64,000 bases of DNA from positions 228,446,490-228,510,489 of the forward strand of contig NC_090319.1 of NCBI RefSeq assembly GCF_040869045.1. Reading direction: 5' to 3'. The position numbers were made by a program, and so were the translations under genes. The notes under the pieces are model-generated. The model saw nothing but the letters and a program-made list of their open reading frames with translations. It had not been told where the DNA came from and did no database searches. This document shows, in pieces, positions 7,906 through 20,339 of this stretch (position 1 is the stretch's first letter; each line of letters begins with the position of its first letter). The stretch is from Eurosta solidaginis. Taxonomy: Eukaryota; Arthropoda; Insecta; Diptera; Tephritidae.

Positions 7906-9281
7906 ATATTTTTATTATAAATATAAAAACTTTGCTTTCGAGTTCAATCGCCTAGATAAATATCTGCACAATAAATTCATCCACAGCTCCGAGTGGAGTA
8001 TTAAAAGTAATCCGAAATATTTTTGGACGTTCATCAAATCAAAAAGATCACGCTCTTTTATTCCAAAGTCAGTGTTTCTTGATGATCAGTTCGCTGATGG
8101 GCCCAATGATGTAGCTAATCTGTTTGCTAACTTTTTAAGTCTAATTTTACTACTGAAAATGGTGTCCCCTCATCAAGCTTTTCTTAAAATTTCTCACACC
8201 TTAATTTTGGGTCTCTTACCCTATCTTCAGAAGACATTGCCAAGGGCTGGTCACACTTAAGCCGTCTTCTCAAACCGATGTTGATGGCCTGTCGGCACTC
8301 CTTTTAAAAAAAAGCCCTGCTCTAATTGCACCATTGAAAGTTATTTTCAATAAATCTCTTACTTCAGGAACCTTCATTAATGATTGGAAAGTTGCTCACA
8401 TAGTCCCAATCTTAAAATCAGGTAAGAAAAATGATGTTCGCAATTATAGGCCTATCTCAACGCTCTCTACCATTTCTAAGCTTTTTGAGTGCATTGTAAA
8501 AGATAACCTGTATTTTGCAACCAAATCTCTTATTTGCCAAAATCAACATGGGTTTGTGTCTGGGCGATCCACAGCCACGAATTTAGCTGTATTTGTAGAT
8601 TACTGTCATACTGCTTTCTCAGCTGGATTCCAGGTTGACTGCGTATATACAGACTTCTCGAAGGCCTTTGACAAAGTTTGTCACAGAGTACTACTTGGAA
8701 AGCCTGCTCATATGGGTTTCCATTCCTGCTTTTTGAAATGGATACAATCATACCTCTCTAATAGGCGCTGTGTTGTTACTATCGATGGTGTTTCGTCAAA
8801 ACGTTTCATTGCTTCATCCGGTGTCCCGCAAGGAAGCGTTCTAGGCCCTCTACTATTTGTTCTTCTCATCAATGAAATAAGTAGTTGTTTTTTATTTGCA
8901 AATTATTTACTGTATGCAGATGATCTCAAAATTTTCGCGGTAGTCAGGGATACTTCTGATTAAGCTAAGTTTCAACGTGATATTGACGCTGTTCATTCGT
9001 GGTGTCTACGTTATAGACTCTCTTTAAATATTAAAAAATGCTTTAAGATGACGTTTGCTAAAATTTTGAATGTTCGCATTACGAACTATAGCATTTTGAA
9101 CACTTTCCTGCGCAATGTTACTGAAGTAAAAGATCTAGGGGTTATCTTTGATCCGAAGTTGAACTTTAATAATCATGTTGACTTCATCATTGCAAAGTCC
9201 TACTCAGTACTTGGTTTTATCCGTCGGAATTCTACTAAGTTTTCTGACCCTTACACTCTGAAAATGTGTTGAGTACGCAGT
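7906..9281 (+). pseudogene. N1 reverse transcriptase, copy 1
   Basis: Linker to about 8330, then RT from 8334: NYRPISTLSTISKLFE (motif 1 region), YTDFSKAFDKV (motif A), SSGVPQGSVLGPLLF (motif B) and LLYADDLKIF (motif C with the catalytic YADD). A TAA at 8961-8963 replaces the GAA kept in copy 2, and an extra T gives a TGA at 9270-9272. N1 sequence ends at 9281, where array 2 is joined. In copy 2 the same point runs on into the C-terminal RT region, so this is a duplication breakpoint, not the natural end. Confidence 0.9.
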
Positions 9282-9574
9282 GTTGTTAGTGTAGAAATGA
9301 GAAAAACTGAATTAAGCATGAAAACAAATACCAGCAGGATGGCCTAGTGGTTAAAGGCTACTGCAGTTTCACCATGTGATTCACGGTTCGAATCCCGGTG
9401 AAACCTTTGACAACATTACAAATGATGATGATTACGTTGGCGGTTTTCGAAATGGTTCCATAGCAATATGCCAGTAAATGTTTCTTTCTTTTCAGTTTCT
9501 CTTTGAAAACATAGTAATTGAAAATTCAATTATTATAAGCCGGTGATAAGCTCATGAATTCTTAAATATAAGTA
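9282..9574 (+). repeat. Array 2 unit a (partial)
   Basis: tRNA-like 9334-9405 with perfect A and B boxes. The ribozyme is broken: about 8 bp covering stem I and the start of CTGATGA are gone near 9419. Confidence 0.8.
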
Positions 9575-9921
9575 TAAACTGAACACACCATTAAACAAAC
9601 ATACATAAATATGTACAACTGAGCCTGAGTTTACAAAGCTTCTTATTCGCAACGAAGAAGAACTTTACAAAAACAAATCTACATGGCACACAAATTAATA
9701 TAGACAAAATGTCTCAATTGTGTTGTTAGTGTAGAAATGAGAAAAACTGAATTAAGCATGAAAACAAATACCAGCAGGATGGCCTAGTGGTTAAAGGCTA
9801 CTGCAGTTTCACCATGTGATTCACGGTTCGAATCCCGGTGAAACCTTTGACAACATTACAAAATTGCCTGATGATGATTACGTTGGCGGCTTTCGAAATG
9901 GTTCCATAGCAATGTGCCAGT

Positions 9922-12900
9922 CAGGGTTAACATTGCTGACTGAAAATTAGCAAAAGCAATAGTAATTCGACTATTTCATTTTCAATGCATTGTACATTTT
10001 TGTGCAATAACCGCGACTATCGCATTAGGTATGAAATAGCTATATATATAAAATAGAAATGAAATATACAAACACTTAAATGAAATCAACTGCTAAAAAG
10101 ACGACGACGAACGAAGAATGACTGATAGGCGACAGCCATAGTTCTTTGCATAACAGTTAAATGTTGCTGCTTACAAGAACTTTGAGTTGTTTAAATGCAT
10201 TGTGTGTAACAAAATGGAAATGAAATATTTAAACACTAAAACGAAACCCATTGCTGCTGGGACTATGAATTGAAATGATCGATACAAATTGAATAGACAG
10301 TTAATATACATATGTAGCAGATAGTGGTAAGATCGTTATGGCTCCGCGATTAAATAAAACCCGAACTTTTGAACATTTCAAAGTAAAAGATGACGATGAT
10401 ATTGCTGTTTGCAATATTTGCAACAGCAATTTAAAAAAAAAAAAAAATAGAATGTTTAATTTAAAAAATCATTTAAATAATGTGCCCAATCAATATAAGT
10501 CATGCTGACACTTCAAGCAGTGGAATTGTGAAAGCTGAGTTTGAAAAACAGTCAATTGAAGTTGAAATAAGCAAAAAGCAATTATTTAAAAGTTATATTG
10601 CACTGGTCACCGAGGAAAGTATTCCCTTTAATGTGTTAGATTCTCAAAGTATGAAAAATATTATAGATCCGATATGTCGTGGATTGAGTCAGAAGTGCAA
10701 CAAAATGTTTACCTTAAACAGCCGAAACTGTAAAACTGTTTTAAAGCAAGTTGAATCAGCGCCTAATATCATTAAAAATGGATAGTGCATCTCGTTTATC
10801 ACGCCATATATTTGCTCTTAGTGCACAATATATTAACCACTACAGAATTCAATCTAGAATTCTCGGAATGGTAGAACTCAAGGGCGTTGTATCAAGCTCT
10901 TCTAGAAATATTGCTGCTGAAATTATGAAAATATTGAGTAAATATGGTGTCGGTCTTAATCACATCTGACAATTGGCCGAATATGATAAAATCTTCAAAC
11001 ATTTTATCGCACTTCAGCTTGTTGAAAGAAGATAAAGACGATGTAGAAGAAGCTAATGACGTGTATTTGAAAAATATCGAAATGTTTAATGACACAATTA
11101 AGCTACAAATGGGAGATATTGAGATTTGTCGGTGTGCAGCACATACTGCACAACTTTGTGCATTAGATAGCACTAAAGATACTTTAATAAATTTAATGAA
11201 TTGCCGAAATTTGACTAAGTATATAAAAAAAAATTCAAACGGTTACCGTGAAATTTTTGAATTTTTGAACCACAACTGGATTGCCCAACTAGATGGGGAT
11301 CAACCTACAACATGATTAAAAACATATATAACGCAAAGGATGTGTTAGTTAACATTGAATCAGTTAAAAATAAATCGCAGGATGAAAACTTTGAAGTAAA
11401 CGATAATTTTTGGGCTTTTATAAAAACGTACTACACAGTTTTTGAACCACTTCAAAAAACTATTATTAAATTTCAAGCAGAAGCATTGCATTATGGTGAC
11501 TTTTATGTCTAATGGCTAAGATGTAAAATATTAACAGAAAAAATTTTGCAAACATTTGATGTTGATGGTTCACTGTCTCTGACAATTGGAAATAATCTTC
11601 TTCGAAATATTAAAATTAGGACGTCTAAATTGCTATCGAACGAAAGTCTAAATGCTTGCTTATTTTTGGATCCACGTTTCAATCATACTCTAACAGCCGA
11701 TAAAAGAGCAGACGCAATCACATTTAAAAAAAACTGTATGACAGAATAAAGGAAATAGTATGCATTAAATCCGACAGAACAAATTCGTTAAATAATACGT
11801 CAGTTATATTGAATGAAGATCGCCACGAAGATGAAGACGAATACATAAATGAATACCTTTTCCAAAACTTGGAGGCCGGAAATTACAACGACTTTGACGT
11901 GTACAAAAAAAAATGAAAATTTTAAATTATCTTTTCAAGGAATCAACACAAACGTGCTCGAGTTCTGGAGAGAGAGGGAATTCGCAGATCCAGAACTGTA
12001 TGCACTTTCTAATATATGCTTTGCGGTACTTCCAACGCAGGTAATTCTTAGAGTCAAAATCAAAAGACAGTTTAAAGTAATTTTTTTAATATTTAAAAAA
12101 TGTACTTTAAATATCTTTTAATTTCTTCTTAACTATCTAGTTCATAGTAAGTGATTTTCACTAAACAAATTATAAATTTAAAAAAAATAGCTTTACTACT
12201 ACTTTTGATAATGACTCTTAATGAGAAAATTTTAGCTTTTAAATCGACTCATACTTAATTAATTAGGTAACCATTGAAAGGGCATTTTCATCCCTTAAGT
12301 TAATACTTACGGATAACCGCAACCGACTGGGCCAGGATATGCTAGAGGACATTCTAATTGTTAAGCTAAACCCGATGTATTTGGATAAAGCGGTTAACGA
12401 TTTGCCCCTCTTTGAAAATATGGATGGAATAGTGGATTCAGTGGACTTATTTCATTTTCTGTTTAAAGTTACGTTTTATGTTTAACTGAAAAGTTTTTAT
12501 GGAATTACTTATTTAATTTGGTTTTAATTTTTTTTAATTTTATGTGAACATAAGAAAACTATATGAATTAAATTTACAGAGGTACCCCTGAAAAAATAAA
12601 CAATCAGCCTGATTTTCACCAAAAACACAGCGTTTTTTTTTGCGAGCATCTACTGTAGGAAAATATGTACATATCTATTGTCCAGGCGATTTGTTTCAAT
12701 CATTTGAATTGATAGTCTAAGCAGTTGTCGTAGTTATTACGCACAATGCATTTAAACAACTCATAGTTCTTGTAAGCAGCAACAGTAAACTGTTGTGCAA
12801 AGAACTGTGGCTGTCGGCTAAAATACATTCGTCGTTCGTTGTCGTCACTTTAGCAGTTGGTTTCATTTAAGTGTTTGTATATTTCATTTCCATTTTATAT

Positions 12901-13002
12901 GTAGCTATTTCATATCTAATGCGATAGTCGCGGTTATTGAACAAATATTGACTTTGCATTGTAACTGAAATAGTTATAGTTCAGTCAGCAATCCGAACAC
13001 TG
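9922..13002 (+). mobile_element. hAT-superfamily transposon, 3081 bp, with 8-bp TSD
   Basis: Bounded by a perfect 8-bp TSD, GTGCCAGT at 9914-9921 and 13003-13010, the size hAT elements make. Ends are inverted: CAGGGTTAACATTGCTGACT on the left against CAGTGTTCGGATTGCTGACT read inward from the right. Similarity between the ends continues, imperfectly, for roughly 300 bp (for example the motifs around 9994-10030 and 12905-12945, and 10135-10200 and 12745-12825). It contains one broken transposase gene with a BED finger and a hAT dimerisation domain. Confidence 0.92.
10338..12484 (+). pseudogene. hAT transposase remnant
   Basis: ATG 10338 opens a BED zinc finger (TFEHFKV ... CNIC ... NHL), frame-broken after an A15 run near 10440. 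Next blocks: 10480-10785 (FNVLDSQSMKNIIDPIC), 10751-10969, 10944-11315 (around the first catalytic region, TSDNWPNM), the conserved PTRWGSTYNM after a frame change at about 11285, 11312-11512, 11546-11749 (LDPRFNH), 11849-12040 (FWREREFADPELY), then a probable 226-bp intron 12041-12266 (CAG/GTAATT ... TTAG/GTA) that joins LPTQ to VTIERAFSSLK, the start of the C-terminal dimerisation domain, ending at a stop at 12482-12484. At least five frame changes; inactive. Confidence 0.85.
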
Positions 13003-13147
13003 GTGCCAGTAAATGTTTTATTCTTTTCAGTTTCTCTTAGAAAACATAATAATTGAAAATTCAATTATTATAAGCCGGTGTTAAGCTCATGAATTCTTAG
13101 ATATAAGTATAAACTGAACACACCATTAAACAAACATACATAAATAT

Positions 13148-13589
13148 GCAAATCAATTTATTTTTTAACGAGCTAGGCAAAATCTTAGATCTCATATTTG
13201 TGACTGATAATATTAACTACGTTATTTCTGAGTGCATGTCGCCCATGAGTCAATGTGATAAACATCATAAGGCCATAACTCTAAGCGTTGAGTCTTATGA
13301 ATACTTTCCGACTTCTCTAAATACTAATGATAAAATCATTTTCATTCATTGATTTTGTGAATCTCAATAGTTTATTATTGGATGTCAACTGGACTGCTCT
13401 AATAGTAAATTCAAGTATCGATGAGTGCTTTTCCAACTTCAAAGCATTTATGCATGAGTTCTGTTTGAATAATATATCCATTAAAAAGAAGCGGCCACAT
13501 AGTATTCCATGGTACACAAAAGAATTAAAAAAGCTTAAGCACCTAAGAAACAAATTTCACAAAGGTTTTCTGCTCACTAATAATATAAA
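13148..13589 (+). pseudogene. N1 ORF2, endonuclease carboxyl part, copy 2
   Basis: Near-identical to 5514-5947, including the frame break after NTNDKIIFIH. The second frame (from 13327) is longer than in copy 1 because copy 1 has a stop after SIPWYTK. Cut at about 13589 by a short TIR element. Confidence 0.8.
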
Positions 13590-14504
13590 CAGACCAATTC
13601 TAAATATTCTCGCGGAATTTTGTTCTCGCGGATTTTTTTATTCCCGCGGAAAAATTCCTCCAATTCTGTTCTCCTAGGGAGAACAATAATTGGGGAATAG
13701 GAATTTCGAATTTTCGAAGTCAGCTGTTTTGTCAATTGAAATTTCGTTGCGCATTTCTTATTTTGTTTAAAAAATTGAAAAGTTTAATTGCTGTTGCAAA
13801 TTTGTTGCAAATTATGAAATAAAATATAAACAATGCACAGTATTTATTGCATTTCATGTGGTATTCACTGAAATGAGTAATAAATTGGTGCTACAACAAC
13901 ATCAACAGCGGAACACAAGAAGAAGACGGCCGCATAACACAAATCTGCCGGAGTTGCCTGCTTTCATCCAGCAAAGCAATTTTCTGGCGGCCAAGTTGAG
14001 TTGAATTCGTCCTTCGTCATATGCCAAACTCTATTTAAGCCTTCTTAAAAATCCTTGCGCAATTTCTGGATGGCTGCATCAAATATACGAAGAGCTCTTC
14101 CGTTGCTTATGATATACTTTTCGACTTAAAATAAAGAATATTGTGGTTGTAGTTGTTGTTGTATTAACAGTGAGAATATTGTGGTAGAATGTACATACAT
14201 ATTTTAGCACAAATTTGTACAAATAAGTGTTCTTTCTTAAAAGAACTAATTTCCTTTAAATATTTTGATGCATTCCCTTTAATTTAACTAGTGAAAAAAC
14301 TCCTATGAAATGGCAGAGAAATCTCCCTCTCCCTCACATTCATAATACCTACTTTTCTCCCATAACCGGTTTCCGCTTTTTCGAACATTGTTCAGAATAG
14401 GAGGAAAGGCAGAAGTGAAAAAACTCACAAGGAATTTTTATTTATAATACGAGGAATGGGAGAAGGGAAAAACTCGCCCGGAATTTTGGTTTAGAATTGG
14501 GCTG
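13590..14504. mobile_element. Short non-autonomous TIR element, cognate of the Harbinger-like element at 59.8 kb
   Basis: Ends are inverted: CAGACCAATTCTAAA on the left and TTTAGAATTGGGCTG on the right. The right ~240 bp (14265-14504), read on the minus strand, match 59764-60000 closely, in order and with few gaps, so both belong to one family. The interior (13680-14260) has no long frame; it includes a short open stretch at 13874-14005 rich in Gln, Arg and Leu that I cannot place. The TSD is not clean. Confidence 0.65.
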
Positions 14505-15053
14505 ATAGTTTTATTATAAATATAAAAACTTTGCTGTCGAGTTCAATCGCCTAGATAAATATCTGTACAATAAATTCATCCGCAGCGCCGAGTGGAGTAT
14601 TAAAAGTAATCCGAAATATTTTTGGACGTTCATCAAATCAAAAAGATCACGCTCTTTTATTCCAAAGTCAGTGTTTCTTGATGATCAGTTCGCTGATGGG
14701 CCCAATGATGTAGCTAATCTGTTTGCTAACTTTTTAAGTCTAATTTTACTACTGAAAATGATGTCCCCTCATCAAGCTTTTCTTCAAAATTCTCACACCT
14801 TAATTTTGGTTCTCTTACCCTATCTTCAGAAGACATTGCCAAAGGGCTTGTCACACTTAAGCCGTCTTCTCAAACCGATGTTGATGGCCCTCGGCACTCA
14901 TTTTAAAAAAATGCCCTGCTCTAATTGCACCATTGAAAATTATTTTCAATAAATCTCTTGCTTCAGGAACCTTCATTAATGATTGGAAAGTTGCTCACAT
15001 ATTCCCAATCTTAAAATCAGGTAAGAAAAATGATGTTCGTAATTATAGACCTA
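14505..15053 (+). pseudogene. N1 linker and RT start, copy 2
   Basis: Parallels 7910-8460 of copy 1 (FLDDQFADGPNDVANLFANF). It ends at AATTATAGACCTA (15041-15053), which is repeated at 19049-19061 as the TSD of the LOA-type insertion, so reading jumps from here to 19062. Confidence 0.8.
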
Positions 15054-18000
15054 GGATAGGATAGGATAAGTTAGGTGGTAGCTGCCCTGATAAGGATAGC
15101 TCACTTGGACAACACGAAGGTCCGTTGTGATACCACACACACCAAAAATAACGGTGACTTAGATCTAGCTACTTAGAGAATCGTTGGGTAGCAACGATAA
15201 AACTCCGAATGATACCGATCTCAGCTTTGGATATATCCTCGGGAGATCCAAGTGAGTCGCGACCGAAGTACTTTCGCCCAGCTCTGGCAAAATCTGGACA
15301 ATCAAGTATAAATTGATTTGGTGATTCCACCTTATCATCCTCCATACAGCTGCAGCAGGATGGAGTTTCCATTATATTGAGACGTACCGCTGGATACCCA
15401 TGGGACAGTGCCCTGTCAAAACCCCAATGACCATTGATAGGTGAGCCTTAGTGAACCCAATTATTTCAGCAGACCTCCTGCCATCCACTTTTGGCCAGAA
15501 AGATCTTGCTACCCTGCAAGACGTGGTATCCGCCCAACGTTTGCTGAGCTGATTCGAGGCCCAGCTATGGAGGAGCAATCCAGAGGTGGCCAGCGGGATC
15601 CCGAAATCCCTACAGCCATCTTCATCCGGTTCAGTTGTACCGATGCGGGCTAAGAGATCCGCTTGACAGCGGGATATCACTATGGCCCGGGACTCAGATA
15701 ATCTTAATTGTAAAATAATTCGATGCAATCGCAAGCGAGGTCAGGCACTCCCAGACCACCCTCGATCGCACTGTAGTTGAGCTCAAGGCCTTGATAGCCG
15801 CTTGGCTATCAGAGTAGATGTTAAATTCCCTTACCGTGCATTCCATCCACCGCATCCTTAATCGCAGCAATTTCCGCTTGGAATACACTGCAGTGATCAG
15901 CCAACTTAAACTTGCGGCTTAAATTTAGCTCTTGACAAAAGACCCCCCACCAACCTTTCCATCCAGCTTTGACCCATCCGTGAACAAGTTAACCGGTCCC
16001 ATGTCCCAGATAATTCCTCTTCCCCAATCCTCTCTCTGGAATAACTGGGGTGAAGGTTGTATAGGGAGCAGTTATCGGCATACAGTAGTCCGTTCTGTCC
16101 GGGATAAAGTCGAAACTGGTAAGAAAAAATCCCCAAATATTTAACCCTATCAGAAAGTACCAACGGTACCCCTCCAATCGAGGGAGTTCTGAAATCGGGC
16201 ATCTTATATCTCCTTGTGAAAAGGACTAATTCCGTTTTTCCCGGGTTGACCGCCAATCCACATGATTCAGCCCACCTAGCCACAGTATCCAGGTAGCCCT
16301 GCAGAGCATCGCGCAGGGTGCCCAGAAATTTGCCTCTGACTACGATAGCGAGGTCATCTGCATAGGCAACCACCCGACAACCATTGGCTTCCAGCTCCAC
16401 AAGAAGCTCGTTGACTACCACAATCCAGAGGAGAGGAGATAGGACACCCCCCTGTGGCGTGCCCCTGCACACCTTCCTCTTAATTATGGCCCCTCCCCAC
16501 TCCGCTGCGACAATTCTGCCGCATAGAAGTTTGCTAATAAATTCAACCAGAGTCGCCTCGACTCCTAAACCCACCAGAGCTCTTTCGATTGCCCCCCGTA
16601 AGACATTGTTAAAAGATCCCTCGATGTCTAGAAAGGCACCCAGAGCATACTCTTTGTGTTCTAGGGACCCCTCTATTTGCTTTACAATCGAATGGAGAGC
16701 CGTTTCCGTCGATCTGCCCTTGCAGTACGCATGCTGTGAAGCCGACAGTAACCCCCGAGGTATCCTTTCCCTTAGGTACAGGTCAATCGACCTGCTCAAA
16801 CGTCTTAAGAAGAAACGACGAGAGACTGATTGGCCTGAAATCCTTAGGTGATACATGAGAGCTTCTGCCGGCCTTCGGAATGAAAATAACCCTAACCGTG
16901 TGCCAAGACTTCGGGATATAGTTAAGCCTGAAGCAGTTAGTATAGATGATGGCCAACCACCGGCAGGAAATCCCCAAAGACCTTTGAAGTTGCGCAGGAA
17001 TGATTCCATCCGGGCCCGGAGACATATAGGGCTTGAACGATCCTATAGCCCAGGTTATTTGACTTTCCCGTATTGGAATGGCAGGCACTTCTGCATGACC
17101 AACGACCGCCGACCATGCAGGCGAAGATCCCTGCGCAACTGGGACATCGGGAAAATGATTGTCCAGTAAAAGTCTTAAGGACTCCTCGCTACTCATCGAC
17201 CAGTCCCCACCATCATCTTTCAGATACCCCAGAGGAGCGGGATTCCTAGAGAGTATTTTTCTAAACCTCGCCGATTCATTGCAGCCTTCTACGTTTTCGC
17301 AGAAGCTTCGCCATGCATCTCGCTTGGCTATCCTTATTTCATATTTATAAATCCCCAGACTCACCTTATAGAGCTCCCAGTCCGAAGGTACTTTACTCCT
17401 CCTGGCTCTGTTGAAGAGCCGCCGACTGGACGCTCTTAGGTCGTCAAGAGAAACCGACCACCAGGGCGGCTTGCCCTTCCCCCTGTAAGTTTTCAATGGG
17501 CAGGACAGCTGAAAGGCGCTATTGCTTGCCGAGGTGAAGTTTTCCACCTGAACGTCTATCTCAGATTCGGACAGGCCCGAACTAATGATAGGCACCGCAG
17601 GCAATAGCTCTCCCAGCTTCCTACAATACAAGTCCCAGTTAGTACTTTTAGGGTTCCTAAAAGATATTTTACCGGGACGTTCTTCGTTCACTGAGAACTG
17701 AATATATCGGTGATCAGAGAAGGAGTGCTCGTTGAGAACCCTCCATCCAGATATCCGACCTTCCAGTTCTCTACTAACCAGGGTGAGGTCCAGGACCTCC
17801 TCCCTTACCGCAGTAATAAAAGTCGGGGCATTCCCCCTATTACATATACAAAGTCCCTCATCTACAATAAAAGTAAATAAAAACTCACCTCTAGTGTTGG
17901 TATCCGAGCTTCCCCAAATGCTATGATGGGCATTAGCATCGGCACCGATGATCACGCCAACACCTCTCCGCCTTGCTTCAGCGGTGATTTCACCCAGTAT

Positions 18001-19048
18001 CGCAGGTGGTGGTCCCGCTACGTCCCCGTTGGGCATGTACGCTGAGACCACCCACATTTCGTTACTTCCTCGCTCGAGGCAGACCGTGGTTACGTCAGCA
18101 TTGCTGAAATTAGAGAGAATAAAAGCTTAAATCTCTTTTTTAACAAGCACACAGGATCTAGGCCTACTTGCCTCCCCATGCACCAAGGTGTTGAATTTTC
18201 CAGTCCTTAATCCAGAAATCTTACTGCCGTTACTACTCAGCCACGGCTCCTGGACAAGGACTATATCCACCTCGCCTTTTTCAAGGCAGAGCAACAAATT
18301 TGCGGAAGCCGCCTTAGAGTGCTGAAGATTGATTTGACGGATTTCCATCAAAAGCGCTCTTCTTCCGCACCCCATCCTTGGCGGATTCGTATTAGTCTTG
18401 TCCATTCTAAAAAAGTCCCCCCTCAAGGCCGCTATCCGGAGCCGATTGTGTAGTCGCCCTTTAACGGTCTCGTGGTTATCTATGCTACGCAGGGAGGCCA
18501 CGCGAGGGTTGACGCATTACCTTATGAGTAATGCGTTCAGAGCCAGACCGGACGCGAAGCGGGAAAATCTTCAACCGCACCTACATCACCAACTTAACGG
18601 CGACGGAGCCGGCACGTACCTTGAGGCCCACCACGGTTTTAACGGGACATGGGCAGGTGCAGCATTAGCCTACCAGCCATTTCGGTAGGGTTTCACCCCG
18701 ACCTACTAAAGTGGCAGAATACCGCACCTACCAGCCCAAAGTCATCAAGTCAAAATGTAATATCAAATCAAAGCCCTAAACAATCCAGTTCGTCACCGTT
18801 GTGTACCGATCTTGACTCTTAAAGAGTCCTCCCTCCCCTGAGCTCGGCACAATGACTCAGGGGTGCGGGTTTTATCGAGTTGTCCTCTCTAGATCCGCCA
18901 TTATCAGTAGAAGCAGGGGCACCTCGTGCAGGACGTGATAACTAATCACTTGTGACATTCGTCACTATGGCCGGTCTAAGACTGATATCAGTCCCTGATC
19001 CAGAGCCTGAAACCTCTTATGATATCCAAGCCAAGTATCTTAGCCCCC
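15054..19048 (-). mobile_element. LOA-1: LOA-clade-like non-LTR retrotransposon, 3995 bp
   Basis: Inserted in the N1 RT with a 13-bp TSD (15041-15053 and 19049-19061). Read on the minus strand: about 550 bp without a clear frame (18502-19048), APE endonuclease, RT, RNase H, a cysteine motif and a 3' tail of ATCCT repeats at 15054-15070. RNase H downstream of RT and the tail type fit the LOA/R1 group. No ORF1 is seen, so the copy is 5'-truncated or internally deleted. GC content is clearly higher than the AT-rich surroundings. Confidence 0.85.
15169..18501 (-). pseudogene. LOA-1 ORF2: endonuclease, RT, RNase H
   Basis: From 18501: IRQINLQHSKAASANLLL and DIVLVQEPWL (endonuclease start); a frame change near 18110; VVSAYMPNGD, GADANAHHSIWG and SFSDHRYIQF (catalytic D, N and H); linker; FRPISLSSFLLKTFE (17 to 16.8 kb); a second frame change; AFLDIEGSFNN, CRGTPQGGVLSPLLW and VVAYADDLAIV (RT motifs A-C, YADD kept). 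RNase H 15694-15900 (HCSVFQAEI, IYSDSQAAIKAL) with another shift; a weak QADLLAR follows; C-terminus at 15169-15372 has a C-x2-C motif but no histidine where the family has one. Several frameshifts; dead. Confidence 0.88.
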
Positions 19049-20339
19049 AATTATAGACCTATCTCAAAGTTCTCTACTATTTCTAAGCTTTTTGAGTGCA
19101 TTGTAAAAGATAACCTGTATTTTGCAACCAAATCTCTTATTTGCCAAAATCAACACGGGTTTGTGTCTGGGCGATCCACAGCCACGAATTTAGCTGTATT
19201 TGTAGATTACTGTCATACTGCTTTCTCAGCTGGATTCCAGGTTGACTGCGTATATACAGACTTCTCGAAGGCCTTTGACAAAGTTTGTCACAGAGTACTA
19301 CTTGGAAAGCTTGCTCATATGGGTTTCCATTCCTGCTTTTTGAAATGGATACAATCATACCTCTCTAATAGGCGCTGTGTTGTTACTATCGATGGTGTTT
19401 CGTCAAAATGTTTCATTGCTTCATCCGGTGTCCCGCAAGGAAGCGTTCTAGGCCCTCTACTATTTGTTCTTTTCATCAATGAAATAAGTAGTTGTTTTTT
19501 ATTTGCAAATTATTTACTGTACGCAGATGATCTCAAAATGTTCGCGGTAGTCAGGGATACTTCTGATGAAGCTAAGTTTCAACGTGATATTGACGCTGTT
19601 CATTCGTGGTGTCTACGTTATAGAATCTCTTTAAATATTAAAAAATGCTTTAAGATGATGTTTGCTAAAATTTTGAATGTTCGCATTACGAACTATAGCA
19701 TTTTGAACACTTTCCTGCGCAATGTTACTGAAGTAAAAAATCTAGGGGTTATCTTTGATCCGAAGTTGAACTTTAATAATCATGTTGACTTCATCATTGC
19801 AAAGTCCTACTCAGTACTTGGTTTTATTCGTCGGAATTCTACTAAGTTTTCTGACCCTTACACTCTGAAAATGTGTTGAGTACGCAGTTATCATATGGAG
19901 GCCCTATAGCCAAGTTTATATTAAAAGAATAGAACGTATTCAAAAGGTGTTTCTTAAATTCGCTCTAAGAACCTTAAAATTCGACGATCCTGTCCCTTCG
20001 TATGCTTCGCGTCTCATGCTTATTGACCTACAATCTTTGGATAGTCGTTGGTCTATGTTGTCGATGACTTTTATATTCAATATTATTCAAGGGATCCTTG
20101 ATTGCCCTTATCTCATGGAAAGGATTACTTTTAATGTTCCTAGGCGTAACCTCCGAGTCACTTACCCTTTTTACTGCAAAAAGGTTAAAACTAATTTCGC
20201 CAACAATGCTCCTCTTGCAAGATCTATGCGAGAATTTAATATTTTGTCTCAAAAAATCGTCATTGATTTTTCATTGACCACTGAAGCTTTCGTAAATCTT
20301 TTTTGCTCATTATCTATAGATATTGTTTTAAATTCTTAG
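19049..20339 (+). pseudogene. N1 reverse transcriptase and C-terminal region, copy 2
   Basis: 19052-19879 is an almost complete RT: NYRPISKFSTISKLFE, YTDFSKAFDKV, SSGVPQGSVLGPLLF, YADDLKMF. The extra T shared with copy 1 stops the frame at 19879; deleting it in reading would lead straight into the C-terminal block 19947-20339 (FLKFALRTLKFDDPVPSYAS, ending VLNS). No RNase H. The 3' UTR runs to an AATA-repeat tail ending about 20468. Confidence 0.9.

Larger units (their letters stand above)
9575..13109 (+). repeat. Array 2 unit b, split by hAT (9575-9921 and 13011-13109)
   Basis: tRNA-like 9774-9845 with perfect A and B boxes. Hammerhead-like core 9863-9913 complete; the T-run in stem II is shortened to CTTT, which would remove the possible polymerase III stop. 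The hAT TSD (GTGCCAGT, 9914-9921) starts at the very next base after stem I. Confidence 0.8.
9282..13147 (+). repeat. Array 2: two plus-oriented retrozyme-like units interrupted by a hAT transposon
   Basis: Corresponds to the right, inverted part of array 1: both end in the same stub and run into the same N1 endonuclease sequence at GCAAATCAATTTA (13148-13160). It is the left edge of a tandem duplication that copied from inside array 1 to 9281. A hAT element lies in its second unit at 9922-13002. Confidence 0.8.

Noticed and set aside
16384..16851. 155-codon plus-strand frame at 16.4 kb
   Set aside because: Antisense shadow of the LOA-1 RT, low-complexity and without family features.
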